Source: Promethearchaeota archaeon (GTDB lineage: Archaea > Asgardarchaeota > Lokiarchaeia > Sigynarchaeales > SOKP01). From it: 6,193 bases of DNA. The notes below the pieces were generated by a model. It made no database searches, was not told the DNA's origin, and saw nothing but the letters and a program-made list of their open reading frames with translations. Position 1 is the stretch's first letter. Every line of letters starts with the position of its first letter. This document shows positions 5,957 to 6,193 of the stretch, in pieces. A program made the translations under genes and the position numbers. The stretch spans positions 1 through 6,193 of the forward strand of contig DAOUUT010000227.1 of the NCBI GenBank assembly GCA_030668025.1, written 5' to 3'.

Positions 5957-6193
5957 ATGAAAAAAGTATATTTGGTTGATTACGATTCTTGTAATCTCCG
6001 GTTCTGTGGCCGACAATGCATTAAGAAATGCCCCATAACGCTTTCAAACGCAAGATTAAAACCAAATAAGAAGAAGCAAGAAGTCCCAATTTGGTTTCAA
6101 AAATCTACAAAACAAATTAAAATAAATAGCGAAACTTGCTTGAAATGTGGTGTGTGCGTCAATGTTTGCCCTGCAAAAGCAATATACGTAAAA
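5957..6193 (+). CDS. abce1: ABCE1/Rli1 ribosome-recycling ATPase, N-terminal part (cut by window end)
   Basis: An open frame of 79 codons running off the right edge. Seen: VDYDSCNLRFCGRQCIKKCP (7-26) with Cys12, Cys17, Cys21 and Cys25 in the CX4CX3CX3CP spacing typical of ABCE1, then CLKCGVCVNVCPAKAI (61-76) with Cys61, Cys64, Cys67 and Cys71 in CX2CX2CX3CP. Together they bind two [4Fe-4S] clusters. Known: ABCE1 splits post-termination ribosomes into subunits, using this FeS domain as a lever ahead of two ABC ATPase domains, which would lie beyond this window. The 35-residue linker between the cluster motifs is Lys-rich (KPNKKKQ) and about ten residues longer than the human one, without the usual VxRMGK segment. 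So a divergent orthologue or paralogue is possible. A stand-alone ferredoxin is the alternative, but the CX4CX3CX3CP first motif argues against it. No SD; 6 bases after the kinase stop. Confidence 0.78.
   Translation, partial: MKKVYLVDYDSCNLRFCGRQCIKKCPITLSNARLKPNKKKQEVPIWFQKSTKQIKINSETCLKCGVCVNVCPAKAIYVK

Noticed and set aside
1..6193. Mobile elements, CRISPR arrays, tRNA or rRNA genes
   Set aside because: I saw no transposase, no regularly spaced direct repeats, no tRNA-like cloverleaf and no rRNA segment when reading both strands.

Overview
The window looks like a piece of an archaeal chromosome, most probably from an Asgard (Lokiarchaeia-like) lineage. By eye it is strongly AT-rich (roughly one third GC). 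The last, cut-off gene has the double [4Fe-4S] N-terminus of ABCE1/Rli1, a ribosome-recycling ATPase found only in archaea and eukaryotes. Most starts lack a Shine-Dalgarno (SD) sequence but have an AT-rich TATA-like element about 26 bases upstream, as in archaeal leaderless transcripts. The Asgard assignment is inference from gene content and was not tested by phylogeny.

Layout: a minus-strand pair (81-2107, transcribed leftward) encodes an SCP2/lipid-transfer-type thiolase-fold protein followed by a DUF35 Zn-ribbon/OB-fold partner. They lie 5 bases apart, and a strong SD for the second gene is written into the last codons of the first. A 186-base divergent intergenic region (2108-2293) holds a perfect 8-bp inverted repeat flanking a TATA-like element. 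Rightward from it come an acyl-CoA dehydrogenase (2294-3628), a YprB-type DEDD ribonuclease-H-fold nuclease with an HhH-like N-terminal segment (3718-4689), a divergent PfkB-family sugar/nucleoside kinase (4766-5950), and the 5' end of an ABCE1 gene (5957 to the window edge).

How the genes may work together: the dehydrogenase and the divergent thiolase/DUF35 pair form an acyl-CoA metabolic cluster. The thiolase-fold protein has glycine (G103) where thiolases carry the nucleophilic cysteine, yet keeps the two later histidine motifs. Thiolase-fold proteins without that cysteine, paired with DUF35 proteins, include the steroid side-chain aldolase Ltp2-ChsH2(DUF35). The pair may therefore make or break a C-C bond by aldol-type chemistry rather than act as a classical beta-ketothiolase. 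The dehydrogenase lacks the usual C-terminal catalytic glutamate but has a glutamate at the position used by isovaleryl-CoA dehydrogenase, which suggests branched or bulky acyl-CoA substrates. The three downstream genes look like housekeeping or unrelated functions (nucleic acid processing, small-molecule phosphorylation, ribosome recycling). No mobile element, CRISPR array, tRNA or rRNA was seen.
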